64,000 bases of DNA from Cytobacillus oceanisediminis (GCF_004366035.1 NZ_SOEE01000006.1:62001-126000); one strand, 5' to 3'. Shown: positions 26,194 through 35,051, numbered from the stretch's first letter. Notes: a model not told the origin generated them from the letters alone. A program made the numbers and translations.

Positions 26194-26227
26194 AACCCCT
26201 CCAGCCATATTGTGTGGGGCATTCCTT

Positions 26228-26467
26228 TTACCGAACAGGCCTTGATTCCGGTTCTCTTTCATATTCACGGCTCGCTTTAAAGAGGAGACCTAGATTGATC
26301 AATCCGGCAATTCCCACTAAACCATAGACTACTCTTGATAAAACTGCATCCTGTCCTCCGAATAAGCTGGCAACTAAATCAAATTGGAAAAACCCAATCA
26401 GCCCCCAATTGATGGCTCCAATGATTGTCAGTACAAGTGCAATGCGCTGGAAACCGTTCATGTTCAT
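26228..26467 (-). CDS. DUF378 small membrane protein (YuzA-like)
   Basis: A 79-residue protein with two membrane helices. It has the DUF378 pattern ALVLTIIGAINWGLIGFFQFDLVASLFGG then VYGLVGIAGLINL. Function is unknown; B. subtilis YuzA is the same type. GAGGAGAGG lies just ahead of the start. A small GGGAC-AAACC-GTCCC hairpin sits in its upstream region (26509-26523). Confidence 0.88.
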   Translation of the reverse strand: MNMNGFQRIALVLTIIGAINWGLIGFFQFDLVASLFGGQDAVLSRVVYGLVGIAGLINLGLLFKASREYEREPESRPVR

Positions 26468-26621
26468 ATCCTCTCCTCGTGTTAATTAATTTACCAGGGT
26501 GCTGCATCGGGACAAACCGTCCCAGCCATAGTACCGATGCTTTTCCTGCTGTCTATTAGAAGATTACCCGGATATTGGGGGGGCAAACAATTTTCAGAGA
26601 GTTGGAGATGAAAAAAATATG

Positions 26622-26651
26622 AAAAGGGTGCCCATTTCAGGGCACCCTTTT
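26622..26651 (-). terminator. Terminator of htpX
   Basis: A perfect 12-bp stem AAAAGGGTGCCC / GGGCACCCTTTT with a 6-base loop. On the minus strand it is followed by TTTTCATATTTTTTT. It lies downstream of a short interspersed element. Confidence 0.8.
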
Positions 26652-26654
26652 ACA

Positions 26655-26717
26655 TGTCTAGCTCCGGGGCCTCCCCTCTCGGAGGTGTCGGGGATGGACA
26701 GGAGCTTGCGCTTTTCT
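26655..26717. repeat. Short copy of a Bacillus-type interspersed repeat (TGTCTAGCTCC ... GCGCTTTTCT)
   Basis: It begins TGTCTAGCTCCGGGGCCTCC and ends GGAGCTTGCGCTTTTCT. The same two ends bound the longer copy at 40829-41059. Here only about 63 bases remain, wedged between the htpX stop codon and its terminator. The inner part forms GGCCTCCCC / GGAGG-type pairing. Confidence 0.65.
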
Positions 26718-26719
26718 GC

Positions 26720-27601
26720 TTACTTCGCACTCAAACGTCTAATACGCTCATCCAAATCAGGATGGGTCGAGAACAGCGAAGCTTTGCTTCTGTTATTAAT
26801 TTTTAAAGTGGAGATTGCTGTCTGTTCTTCACCCTTAATGCGGCTGGAGTAGGCCTTCAGCATCTGCAGGGCATGTGTCATTTTGTCCTTGCCTGCCAGA
26901 TCTGCACCTCCGCGGTCGGCGTGGAACTCGCGGTGGCGGGAGTAGGCGAAGACCACAAGGCTTCCAAGGATTGAAAAGGCGATTTGGAACACGATTACAG
27001 CTATAAAGTGTACTATCGGCGCCATTTCTTCTCTGACAAATCGGGATGCCACCCAGGCTGCAATTCGTGCAAGGAAGACAACGAATGTGTTGACAACCCC
27101 CTGAAGAAGGGTCATGGTGACCATGTCTCCGTTCGCGATGTGTGCCACTTCATGGGCGATGACGCCTTCAATGGCATCGTCATCCATTTCCTGCAGCAAT
27201 CCAGTTGAAACCGCCACAAGAGAGCGTTTCTTCGAAGGACCGGTTGCAAAAGCGTTCACTTCAGGGGAATGGTAGATTCCCACTTCAGGCATATGTGTTA
27301 AACCTGCTGCTCTTGATAGGCGATGAACTTTTTCCACGATGTCACGTTCGGCTGCTGAAAGGGAACTATTTGGATCCAGCACCTGGACATTCATCATTCT
27401 CTTGGCCATCCAGCGGGACATCCAAAGGGAAATGAAGGAGCCAGTGAAACCAATCACGGCACTGACCACAAGCAATGAGCCAAAATTAATACCGCCTTGG
27501 GCATTGATGTAATTACCTCCGCCAATCAGCGAGAAAATAATGCTGATCGTCAATAGAACCAGCACGTTCGTCAATAAAAAGTAAAATATACGTTTACCCA
27601 T
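26720..27601 (-). CDS. htpX: HtpX membrane zinc metalloprotease
   Basis: A 293-residue M48 peptidase. Two N-terminal helices, then the zinc motif HEVAH (in [16 protein letters not shown]), two more helices, and the third zinc ligand in the [13 protein letters not shown] segment. It degrades damaged membrane proteins. GGGTGAGG precedes the ATG. It is monocistronic. Its 3' untranslated region contains a short interspersed repeat. Confidence 0.95.
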   Translation of the reverse strand: MGKRIFYFLLTNVLVLLTISIIFSLIGGGNYINAQGGINFGSLLVVSAVIGFTGSFISLWMSRWMAKRMMNVQVLDPNSSLSAAERDIVEKVHRLSRAAGLTHMPEVGIYHSPEVNAFATGPSKKRSLVAVSTGLLQEMDDDAIEGVIAHEVAHIANGDMVTMTLLQGVVNTFVVFLARIAAWVASRFVREEMAPIVHFIAVIVFQIAFSILGSLVVFAYSRHREFHADRGGADLAGKDKMTHALQMLKAYSSRIKGEEQTAISTLKINNRSKASLFSTHPDLDERIRRLSAK

Positions 27602-27776
27602 TTCCTCACCCTTTAATCTATTTTGAGTTCATATGAACTTGTCATCTGACTATATAATATAATTTTTCAATTGAAATGACAAGTAAAAACTAGACGGTAA
27701 GGAAATAGACGTTGACTGTTATCCTTGAAACTATTAGGATGAAAGCATCGAAAAGAGAACGCAGGGGCTGATTATC

Positions 27777-28508
27777 TTGGAATTATTCCAGCTATCGAGG
27801 AAAAGCATGGCTGATTTCCTTCTGTCGCTGAAGGGGGAAGGGGGGCATTCGCCCAAACAAATCCTTCAGCAGGCATGGGCGGCCGCTCATGAAAAGAAAG
27901 GAATATCAACGGAAGCTTTTCTGGATACCAAAATGCCGGCTATATTTGAAAAATTGCTGCGGGCAGATTTGCAGAAAATCGGCTTTTCCATCAATGAAAT
28001 CGTCGCACTGGGAAACCAGATCGAATTTACCCATCTATCTTCGACTGCCGTGCAAAATTGGGTAAAGCGGGATGTGAAGGACCTGATTGGCAGTCCGCAG
28101 CTCGGCAAGAAATATTCGGCCGACCAGGCTGCCATGCTTTTTATCGTGGAGGATCTGAAAGCGACGCTTGATTTCAATTCGATCCGTAAAATTCTTGCTC
28201 TCCTTTTTAATGATCTGGATGACCGCTCAGACGACCTGATTGAGCCGATCCCTTTTTATGCTGCATACGCGGCCATTTTTGAAAAAGCCCATCATCACAA
28301 TAGTACCGAAAAAAGCATGTACGATCAGACAGAACAATGCATTAAAAAAGAGGCATTGAAAACATTGGAGAGTTTTCAGGATTTTACTGATCAGCAGAAA
28401 GACATCGTTTCCAATATTCTTGTAACGGCTTCACTGACTGTTTTATCGGCCTATTACAAGTCGCTGACAAAGAAATATGTAACAGCTACCTTATTTTTAA
28501 ATGGGTAA
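27777..28508 (+). CDS. DUF1836 domain protein
   Basis: A 243-residue soluble protein. Residues 85-145 carry the DUF1836 pattern (LSSTAVQNWVKRDVKDLIGSPQLGKKYSADQAAMLFIVEDLKATLDFNSI), which looks like an HTH-type arrangement, and helices follow. Members are thought to be regulators, but no target is known. It starts at a TTG after AGGGG; no better ATG is nearby. A single gene ending at a terminator. Confidence 0.75.
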   Translation: MELFQLSRKSMADFLLSLKGEGGHSPKQILQQAWAAAHEKKGISTEAFLDTKMPAIFEKLLRADLQKIGFSINEIVALGNQIEFTHLSSTAVQNWVKRDVKDLIGSPQLGKKYSADQAAMLFIVEDLKATLDFNSIRKILALLFNDLDDRSDDLIEPIPFYAAYAAIFEKAHHHNSTEKSMYDQTEQCIKKEALKTLESFQDFTDQQKDIVSNILVTASLTVLSAYYKSLTKKYVTATLFLNG

Positions 28509-28518
28509 TCCAGGAAAG

Positions 28519-28547
28519 CATCGCCACTAGAAGGCGATGTTTTTTTA
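28519..28547 (+). terminator. Terminator of the DUF1836 gene
   Basis: CATCGCC / GGCGATG stem, 7-base loop, then eight T residues. Confidence 0.75.
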
Positions 28548-28566
28548 TGCTCTTGTTTTATACAGT

Positions 28567-28585
28567 GATAATGATTATCATTGTT
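28567..28585. promoter_or_regulatory. Fur box
   Basis: GATAATGATTATCATTGTT matches the 19-bp Fur consensus GATAATGATTATCATTATC at 17 of 19 positions. It lies 26 bases ahead of the truncated AraC-type gene, so iron-dependent repression is expected. Confidence 0.85.
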
Positions 28586-28611
28586 GATAGGATGAAACAG
28601 GATTGTTAGAG

Positions 28612-29001
28612 ATGAATACAGATTGCTTTGGATTAGAAGACCTGATATTCAGGCTGAGAAAAATAGAATACATAAAAGAAGAAATGCAGTGGCAGCTGGA
28701 GCATCAGTTTACCAATCAGCATATTTTGCTTTCCGTTGTGAACGGAACGGGAGATTTAACGATTGAAAAGGACCGCTTTCGGATTAAGGAGAATAAGGGA
28801 TATTGGATTCCGCCGGAGTTCACTTTTGAAATGACAGCAGATTCTCCGCGAGCCCTTGAACTGTATATATTCCGTTTCGATATCTTCCTCGACAGCGGTA
28901 CAGGCGGGCTTAAAATCGAGAAGAATGCCTTCCCTTCTAAAAAGGAAATCCCTTTTTATCCATCAGGAAAGCTGATCTCAATCTATGACCGCATGCATTG
29001 A
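28612..29001 (+). pseudogene. Truncated AraC-family regulator (N-terminal ligand domain only), Btr-like
   Basis: A 129-residue product that reads like the cupin-type N-terminal domain of AraC activators (HQFTNQHILLSVVNGTGDLTIEKDRF..., GYWIPPEFTF). It stops just where such proteins continue into two HTH motifs; no HTH sequence follows in any frame before the terminator at 29031. With a near-perfect Fur box upstream, the parent was probably a siderophore-uptake activator like B. subtilis Btr. I call it a remnant, though a stand-alone ligand-binding protein cannot be excluded. AGGA lies 10 bases before the ATG. Confidence 0.6.
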
Positions 29002-29030
29002 GATTTGTGCTGAACCCATAATGACCAGGA

Positions 29031-29062
29031 GCCTTAACGGAAAATGCCTTTAAGGCTTTTTT
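29031..29062 (+). terminator. Terminator after the AraC remnant
   Basis: GCCTTAA / TTAAGGC stem, 12-base loop, then TTTTTT. Confidence 0.65.
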
Positions 29063-29084
29063 CATGTACACTGAAAATAACACA

Positions 29085-29116
29085 TTGACCGTGTGGTGCA
29101 CCCCACAGTTTAAGAT
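29085..29116 (+). promoter_or_regulatory. MerR-type promoter of the MerR-SRPBCC pair
   Basis: TTGACC (29085-29090), 20 bp, TAAGAT (29111-29116). The long spacer holds a GC-rich imperfect dyad, GTGTGGTGCACCCCACAG, suggesting autoregulation by the MerR protein. Confidence 0.6.
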
Positions 29117-29131
29117 ATAAGGGAGGAAGCG

Positions 29132-29476
29132 ATGTACAAGATTAGCGAGTTTGCGGAAATGACCGGGTTAACGAAGGAAACATTGCGTTACTACGCGGAA
29201 GTGAAGCTGCTGGAGCCCGCTTTTATTGACCCTGCTAATCATTACCGGTATTACGATGACGGCAGCTACTTTTTGGCTATCCTTTTACTAAAGCTAAGAA
29301 GATTAGGCTTCACCATTCAGGAAATGATTTCCGTGATGGAGGATGAATCATTCGCCAATCTGGAAGGATTGCTGATGCAAAAAAGAAAGCTGATCAAGAA
29401 GCAGGTGGAGGAGCTTCAAGGTCAAATGGAAGAAATCGATGCCTTTTTGGAATCGGGGAAGGAGGAAGAATCGTGA
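29132..29476 (+). CDS. MerR-family transcriptional regulator
   Basis: A 114-residue protein: winged helix at residues 1-70 (YKISEFAEMTGLTKETLRYYAEVKLLEPAF, HYRYY) and a dimerisation helix to the end, with no separate effector domain. GGGAGG precedes the ATG. Its stop overlaps the GTG start of the next gene (GTGA), so the two are coupled. Confidence 0.87.
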   Translation: MYKISEFAEMTGLTKETLRYYAEVKLLEPAFIDPANHYRYYDDGSYFLAILLLKLRRLGFTIQEMISVMEDESFANLEGLLMQKRKLIKKQVEELQGQMEEIDAFLESGKEEES

Positions 29477-29925
29477 TTCAATGGAAAGAAGAAATCATGA
29501 TTGAAAGGAATATTGAAAAGGTGTGGAGCTTGTTTTCCGACCAGCACATAAAGAAAATCATGCCTAAGGTCGAAGGGCATACCCTGATTGAAAAAAGAGA
29601 AAATGAAACAGGGGCAAAGCACAGGCAAACCTACAGAGAAGGCAAGCGCCTGGAGACCTATATTGTCGAAACACTGGCTTATGAGGATTCAGAGGTTAAA
29701 AAGCATAAGCAGATCCATTTTGTATTGGGAAAGGCCTTTGAAATCACCCTCGCATTTACGCTGATTAAAATCGATGACTCCCTCACCAGGTTTATTTATG
29801 AAGGGGAAAATAAAGGGGTCAACTTCGTTGGAAGGGCCATGCTGAAGCTTGGCGGCGACAAAAACAACCTGAAAGTGGTTGAGGAATTTTTGCAGAAGGT
29901 TCGCGAAGAAGCATTCAAGCTATAA
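29473..29925 (+). CDS. SRPBCC-family protein coupled to MerR regulator
   Basis: A 150-residue protein with the polyketide-cyclase/START-like pattern: an opening WKEEIMIERNIEKVWSLFSDQHIKKIMPKVEG, then antiparallel strands, and a long C-terminal helix (NLKVVEEFLQKVREEAFKL). It probably binds a hydrophobic ligand. Overlap with the short MerR gene suggests it might supply ligand sensing or act on the inducer; this is inference. Confidence 0.78.
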   Translation: MIQWKEEIMIERNIEKVWSLFSDQHIKKIMPKVEGHTLIEKRENETGAKHRQTYREGKRLETYIVETLAYEDSEVKKHKQIHFVLGKAFEITLAFTLIKIDDSLTRFIYEGENKGVNFVGRAMLKLGGDKNNLKVVEEFLQKVREEAFKL

Positions 29926-29929
29926 TAAA

Positions 29930-29960
29930 AAACATCGTTGGTTATACCAGCGATGTTTTA
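29930..29960. terminator. Bidirectional terminator between SRPBCC gene and ABC permease
   Basis: ACATCGTTGG / CCAGCGATGT stem, 5-base loop, flanked by an A run on the left and TTTT on the right. Confidence 0.75.
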
Positions 29961-29964
29961 TCTA

Positions 29965-31302
29965 TTAAACTTCCCGCCTCATCGCCTTCAGCACATCGAC
30001 TTGTGTGGCTCTCTTGGCCGGACGCCAGCCGGAGAAGATGGTGACAGTCAGACAAATCGCCACACTGATCAGAGTAAGGGACCATGGAATATAGGAAAGC
30101 ATGAGGCCCTCAGGCGGGGCTTCCTCAAATACCCTTTCCAGCACGAGCGGAAGGGCCAGGTTGACCGCATAGCTTATTCCATAAGCAACAATCGTGCCAA
30201 ACAGGGCTCCAAGCAGTCCGATATAGCTGCTTTCAAGGACAAAGATCCGCTTAATCGTTTTCGGATGGGCACCGATCGCTTTCATGATGCCGATATCAGG
30301 GGCGCGCTCCGTAACAGCCATCGTCATCGTATTATAAATGCCGATGGAGGCAATGATCAAAGCAATGGTTCCTATGAAGAGAAGGCCGATTTTTAGAATC
30401 GTAAAAACCATATTGATCTGCTTCATCTCGTTCACGATAGAATAAACCATATAATTGCCGTCTTTCAATTGGTCATTGATGCCTGTGACAGCCTCAACAT
30501 CTTTAGCGTAAAGGCTGACCCTATCGTAAATTCGGCCGGTATCCCCGGAAGCTCCTTCCACTTGCTCCGGACTGCCGCCAGGTGTACCGGTGAATGCTTC
30601 CACTTCCTTAAAGATATCTTCGGAAATGAAGACCGTGCGGATCTGCATCCATTCTTTAGAAGGCTTTTTCGTAACCCCGGTTATGGTCAGGGGAATGGAC
30701 TTCTTGATCTCTTTGCCATCCTCCATTTTGATAACTTCCATTTCAATTGTCTTTCCGACTAACTCACCCTTGTAGGCGTATTCTTCTTTTATTGAACCAT
30801 CTTCATTAAAGGCGTTTTCTCCTTCTTTCGGCTCCAGAGACAGACCATCCGCAAAGGAGGAGCCAACCACCACTTCATTCTCTTTTTCTGGGAGTCTTCC
30901 TTCAGACAGCTCGAATCCTGCTTTCACTTCTTCCGGAAAATAGGCTGAAACGGCTTCTGATTGAGCGGTATAATCCTCAGTTTTAAAGATCGGGCTTTGC
31001 TGCAAAGATTGCCTGCGGGTGACTGCTTTTACCCCTGTGATTTCTCGAAAATGTTGGATATCTTCATCTTTGATGCCCTGGAAATTCCCTTCACCCGCTT
31101 CTTTGCCGTGAACCTGGATTTCCGTTACGAGGCTGTCTTCCATTACATCCTGGATGATCGATTTATGAAGCCCGAATCCGACTGATGCCAGCACAATCAG
31201 AAAGGTACATCCAATCGCTGTGGCTAAAATCGTCATAAACAGCCTTGTTTTATTCTTTTTCATATTTTGCCTTACAAATCTGAATTGATCTTTTAAATTC
31301 AT
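29965..31302 (-). CDS. ABC transporter permease, FtsX/MacB type
   Basis: A 445-residue protein. An N-terminal helix (about 18-40) is followed by a periplasmic-type MacB domain to about residue 285 and three C-terminal helices with the core APDIGIMKAIGAHPKTIKRIFVLES and the closing PAKRATQVDVLKAMR. Substrate unknown; the type exports peptides, drugs or lipoproteins or acts mechanically. Overlaps its ATPase gene by 4 bases. Confidence 0.88.
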   Translation of the reverse strand: MNLKDQFRFVRQNMKKNKTRLFMTILATAIGCTFLIVLASVGFGLHKSIIQDVMEDSLVTEIQVHGKEAGEGNFQGIKDEDIQHFREITGVKAVTRRQSLQQSPIFKTEDYTAQSEAVSAYFPEEVKAGFELSEGRLPEKENEVVVGSSFADGLSLEPKEGENAFNEDGSIKEEYAYKGELVGKTIEMEVIKMEDGKEIKKSIPLTITGVTKKPSKEWMQIRTVFISEDIFKEVEAFTGTPGGSPEQVEGASGDTGRIYDRVSLYAKDVEAVTGINDQLKDGNYMVYSIVNEMKQINMVFTILKIGLLFIGTIALIIASIGIYNTMTMAVTERAPDIGIMKAIGAHPKTIKRIFVLESSYIGLLGALFGTIVAYGISYAVNLALPLVLERVFEEAPPEGLMLSYIPWSLTLISVAICLTVTIFSGWRPAKRATQVDVLKAMRREV

Positions 31303-31988
31303 GCCAATACACCCTCCATAACCCTTCCATCTGTGATTTCAATTGTCTTATGGCCGATTGCTGCCACTTTTTCGTCGTGCGTAATAATCAGAAACGTAAT
31401 GCCCAGATCACGGTTCAGCTCTTGAATAAACTGCAGCAGCTCGTTTTCTGTTTCGCTGTCCAGGCTTCCTGTCGGTTCATCAGCGAGAATGAGGGGAGGA
31501 TTCACGACAAGCGCCCGGGCGATGCTGACGCGCTGCTGCTGTCCGCCGGAAAGCTCACTTGGATAATGATCTTTATATTCGATAAGGCCTACCCGCTTTA
31601 ACGTCTCTTCCGTCTTCTGCTGTCTTTCCTTTTCAGTCATCCCTTTGAGAATGAGAGGGAGCTCAACATTTTGGTAAGCTGTCATGCTTGGAATCAGCTG
31701 AAAACTCTGGAAAATGAATCCGAGATACGCCAGGCGGAAATCAGCGAATTTGCCTTCGTTATAGTCACTGACCTTTTCACCATGAATCCAGACCTCTCCA
31801 TGCTTTGGCTTAATAAAACCGCTGATGATATTCAAAAGCGTTGACTTCCCGGATCCGCTCCTGCCCACAATCGTGACAATCTCGCCTTTTTCCACCGAAA
31901 AAGAAACATCCACCAATACAGGAATAACCGTCTTCTTTTCTTTTTTGCCAATCTCAAAAGCATGGCTTAATTCTCTAACTTCAATCAC
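31299..31988 (-). CDS. ABC transporter ATP-binding protein, MacB/LolD type
   Basis: A 229-residue ATPase: Walker [14 protein letters not shown]-loop FQSFQLIP, signature [15 protein letters not shown], Walker [14 protein letters not shown]-loop IITHD. GTG start at 31988 after GAAGGAAGG. First gene of a two-gene unit with the permease. This is the second FtsX-type ABC system of the window; the two ATPases are clearly related but not identical. Confidence 0.92.
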   Translation of the reverse strand: MIEVRELSHAFEIGKKEKKTVIPVLVDVSFSVEKGEIVTIVGRSGSGKSTLLNIISGFIKPKHGEVWIHGEKVSDYNEGKFADFRLAYLGFIFQSFQLIPSMTAYQNVELPLILKGMTEKERQQKTEETLKRVGLIEYKDHYPSELSGGQQQRVSIARALVVNPPLILADEPTGSLDSETENELLQFIQELNRDLGITFLIITHDEKVAAIGHKTIEITDGRVMEGVLA

Positions 31989-32074
31989 ACAATAACCTTC
32001 CTTCTAAAAAAGTGTCTGCAATCTAGACGTACGAAACAGCACTTTCGGCTTCAAAAAAATATAAAATAATTTTT

Positions 32075-32103
32075 GGTGACAGGCGCCGCCCAATTTGTCG
32101 AAT
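32075..32103. repeat. Interspersed 29-bp element, copy 1 (GGTGACAGGCGCC...)
   Basis: GGTGACAGGCGCCGCCC followed by AATTTGTCGAAT. A second copy at 50076-50106 differs at about six positions. It lies in the leader of the DUF819 gene. Confidence 0.55.
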
Positions 32104-32192
32104 CATTTTCGTGTGGTTTGAATATTTTGAATTTTAAAAGAGATAGGGCTAATATGAGTAGTAGTGACACTGTAAAAAAGGAGGAAATGCTA

Positions 32193-33419
32193 TTGGAGCA
32201 GACACTTATTAAAGCCGATGATTATGTAACACTATGGGGAATTATTGTGGTGTGGGCATCGGCAAGCATCTATCTGGAGCAGCGATACAGCTGGGCAGCA
32301 AAAATTTCAGGGGCGATTGTTGCCCTGATTGGCGCCATTATTCTATCCAATACCGGCATTATTCCGACAGCATCGCCTGTATATGATGCAGTCTGGACTT
32401 TTATCATTCCGCTTGCGATCCCATTGCTTCTTTTCCATGTGAAGATTAAAAGAATCTGGCAGGAAAGCGGCCGGCTGCTGATTATCTTTCTGATCAGCTC
32501 CATCGGGACAGTGGCAGGGGTAATCATCAGCTTCTTCTTGCTGAAAGATCATATACCTGTCCTTGATAAACTGGGCGCGATGCTCACCGCGTCCTATATT
32601 GGCGGCGGGGTAAACTTCGCGGCCATGGCGGCAAAGTTCGAGACGCCAGGAGAAATGGTATCAGCAGCAGTTGTCGCCGATAATTTAATGATGGCCATTT
32701 ACTTCGTCGCTCTGATGACGGTACCGGCCATTGGCTTTTTTCGGCGCCAGTTTAAAACGCCGCATGTTGATCAGGTGGAAAGCGGTAGTATAGGAGAAGA
32801 GGGGAAGACACTTGCGGAGAGCTTTTGGAAGCGAAAGGACATCTCCTTAAAGGATATCGCGTTATCCGTCGGAACAGCCTTTTTGCTGGTGGTAGTTTCG
32901 TTTAAAGTCGCTGAATTCCTGGACGCAGCCATTCCTTCAGGGGATGACGTTTCTTTTTTTATCAATCTCGTAAACGGGCTGTTTGGAGACAAGTATTTGA
33001 TGCTGACCACTCTGACGTTCCTGGTTTTGGCCATGTTTCCGAGATACTTCGAGTCTATTAACGGAAGCCAGGAAATCGGCACATTCCTGATATACCTGTT
33101 CTTTGTCGTAATCGGCATCCCCGCATCGATCCCGCTGATTATCGAAAATGCCCCTCTGCTGCTGGTGTTTGTGTTCATTATCGTCGTAGTGAACCTGACC
33201 GTATCTTTAACAGCAGGCAAACTATTAAAATATGACCTCGAAGAAATCCTTTTGGCAAGCAATGCCAATGTCGGCGGCCCGACCACCGCTGCCGCCATGG
33301 CCATCGCCAAAGGCTGGAAGGATCTGATCGGGCCGATACTCGTTGTCGGAACACTAGGCTATATCATCGGGAACTACGTCGGAACCGCGCTAGGACTGTG
33401 GTTTTCCGGGTTTATGTAA
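32193..33419 (+). CDS. DUF819-family integral membrane protein (YjcL-like)
   Basis: A protein of about 408 residues with some ten membrane helices. The family segments ASYIGGGVNFAAMAAKFETP and the mirrored SNANVGGPTTAAAMAIAKGW near the C-terminus are characteristic and suggest an inverted-repeat transporter; the substrate is unknown. The frame is open far upstream. The TTG at 32193 sits 8 bases behind AAGGAGG, while the ATG at 32187 is only 2 bases away, so I prefer the TTG. Confidence 0.83.
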   Translation: MEQTLIKADDYVTLWGIIVVWASASIYLEQRYSWAAKISGAIVALIGAIILSNTGIIPTASPVYDAVWTFIIPLAIPLLLFHVKIKRIWQESGRLLIIFLISSIGTVAGVIISFFLLKDHIPVLDKLGAMLTASYIGGGVNFAAMAAKFETPGEMVSAAVVADNLMMAIYFVALMTVPAIGFFRRQFKTPHVDQVESGSIGEEGKTLAESFWKRKDISLKDIALSVGTAFLLVVVSFKVAEFLDAAIPSGDDVSFFINLVNGLFGDKYLMLTTLTFLVLAMFPRYFESINGSQEIGTFLIYLFFVVIGIPASIPLIIENAPLLLVFVFIIVVVNLTVSLTAGKLLKYDLEEILLASNANVGGPTTAAAMAIAKGWKDLIGPILVVGTLGYIIGNYVGTALGLWFSGFM

Positions 33420-33431
33420 ACGTGGAGCTGC

Positions 33432-33465
33432 GCCCGCAATGGATTTTTTGCGGGCTTGTCCTTTT
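33432..33465 (+). terminator. Terminator of the DUF819 gene
   Basis: GCCCGCAA / TTGCGGGC stem, 8-base loop, followed by TTGTCCTTTT. Confidence 0.6.
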
Positions 33466-33477
33466 GCATGCCCTTCA

Positions 33478-33584
33478 CATCGGTTAACATCTCTAGTATA
33501 TCGGTCAATTAAAAATTAAAATCGGTCATAATTTCACTTTTATCGTCAGCTTCTTATTATATCGGTCAGCCGCTGATATTCCAG
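33478..33584. repeat. Phased short-repeat array 2, core TATCGGTCA
   Basis: Five cores, with the last A of each at 33486, 33507, 33528, 33548 and 33568: steps of 21, 21, 20 and 20. One copy lacks a G (TATCGTCA). The final copy continues as GCCGCTGATATTCC, nearly identical to the end of array 1 (GTCGCTGATGTACC). It lies between the DUF819 terminator and the NCS2 gene; nothing else is seen in 33466-33716. Confidence 0.85.
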
Positions 33585-33716
33585 ACTCCAGCTCCTCTTT
33601 CTCCCAAATTCCATCCTTCTTCAAGAAAAATCCAAAGATATTTTTCATGATTTGTACTATAATAATAGCTGGTTTATTTTTAGAGAAACGAAATAATAGA
33701 AAGCGGTGTTGATACC

Positions 33717-35024
33717 TTGGATAAACGGTTTGGTACCGTAACGATATTTTCTTCTGTTCAATGGCTATTTTTTATTTTTGCAAATACTGTGATGGTCCCG
33801 ATATCGGTTGGAACAGTCTTCGGGCTGCCGGGAGAAACGATTGCGATGATGCTGAGAGCCTCGCTTATCTTTACGGGGCTGGCAACCATTTTTCAAGGCT
33901 GGAAAGGGCATCGCTATCCGCTCATGGAAGGCCATTCCGGCTTGCTGTGGGGAGTCATCCTAAACCTTGGCCTGTCGGCATCGTCCCTTGGCATGAGCTA
34001 TACGGAAATCGGGGGCGGAATTGCGACAGGCGTCCTGCTCGCTTCGGCTGTTACCCTAATTCTAGCAGCCTTCAACGGCATCTCACTGCTAAAATCGATA
34101 TTCAGCCCTATGGTGATGTCCGTTTACCTGTTCCTATTAACCTTCCAGCTGATTTTTATCTTTTTTAAAGGCATGATGAAGGTTAGTGAACAGGGCACCA
34201 TTGATGTTCCCATCACCCTTTATTCCTTTGCACTCGTCATTTTTGTGAGTTTATTAAAATTAAAAGGGAACGCCGTCATCAGCAATTTTTCTATTTTAAT
34301 AGGGTTGCTGGCAGGATGGATCGGCTATGATCTCCTGTTTGCCGGTCAAGCAATGCAGGGGACAGCGTCCGGAGAGTTAAGCTTTACGCTGTTTCCGCTG
34401 GGACAGCCTAACCTCGAAATCGGAATTGTAGCCGTCGCCTTTTTTGCCAGTCTGATGAACCTGAGCAACACAGTCGCTTCCATCAGCTCCAGTGACCGCT
34501 TATTTAAAAAAGAATCCGGGAAACGCGAGTACCGCGGATCGATTTTTATCACCGCAGTATTTACAGTGATGGGAAGCGGGTTTGGCCTCGTGCCGTATAC
34601 TCCATTCACCTCATCGATCGGATTTCTGCAAAGCACGAGGATATTGATGAGAACACCATTCTTCATTGGAGGCGCGCTCCTGACGGTCATTGGCCTGATC
34701 CCGCACCTGGGTTCATGGCTGGCCGGCATGCCGGTAACAGTCGGAAACGCCGTGCTGTTTGTCGCGTACCTGCAGCTGTTCGGGACTGCTTTCAACAGCT
34801 TAAGCGGAAAAGTGTTCAACTCAGACACAATCTTCCGTTTAGCCGCACCCGTTCTAATCGGCATCAGTTTAATGAATACACCTGCTGCGGTATTCGCGGA
34901 ATTGCCGGTTTTGATTCAGCCATTCCTATCCAACGGGCTTTTGATGGGCGTCCTGATCTCCATTCTTCTTGAAAAAATGGTGAACTGGTCTGCGTTCGAA
35001 CAGCTGGAGTTAAAGAATAATTAG
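33717..35024 (+). CDS. NCS2-family nucleobase permease (uracil/xanthine type, YwdJ-like)
   Basis: A 435-residue protein with twelve to fourteen membrane helices. Family marks are the FANTVMVPISVG segment in helix 1, the HSGLLWG loop and the late GMPVTVGNAVLFVAYLQLFGTAF. NCS2 proteins take up purines or pyrimidines with protons. It starts at a TTG with only a weak GGTG site. Monocistronic. Confidence 0.82.
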   Translation: MDKRFGTVTIFSSVQWLFFIFANTVMVPISVGTVFGLPGETIAMMLRASLIFTGLATIFQGWKGHRYPLMEGHSGLLWGVILNLGLSASSLGMSYTEIGGGIATGVLLASAVTLILAAFNGISLLKSIFSPMVMSVYLFLLTFQLIFIFFKGMMKVSEQGTIDVPITLYSFALVIFVSLLKLKGNAVISNFSILIGLLAGWIGYDLLFAGQAMQGTASGELSFTLFPLGQPNLEIGIVAVAFFASLMNLSNTVASISSSDRLFKKESGKREYRGSIFITAVFTVMGSGFGLVPYTPFTSSIGFLQSTRILMRTPFFIGGALLTVIGLIPHLGSWLAGMPVTVGNAVLFVAYLQLFGTAFNSLSGKVFNSDTIFRLAAPVLIGISLMNTPAAVFAELPVLIQPFLSNGLLMGVLISILLEKMVNWSAFEQLELKNN

Positions 35025-35025
35025 A

Positions 35026-35051
35026 AAAATCCCCTGTGAAGGGGATTTTTT
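35026..35051. terminator. Bidirectional terminator between NCS2 permease and aadK
   Basis: AAAATCCCC / GGGGATTTT stem, 6-base loop, A run on the left and T run on the right. Confidence 0.8.

Noticed and set aside
29965-31988. Assignment of this ABC pair to a specific bacitracin- or lantibiotic-resistance family
   Set aside because: No BceS/BceR-type two-component genes adjoin and the permease has the MacB layout, not the ten-helix BceB layout.
32073-32192. N-terminal extension of the DUF819 protein
   Set aside because: The extra 40 residues include an interspersed element and are not membrane-protein-like; the ribosome site supports the TTG at 32193.
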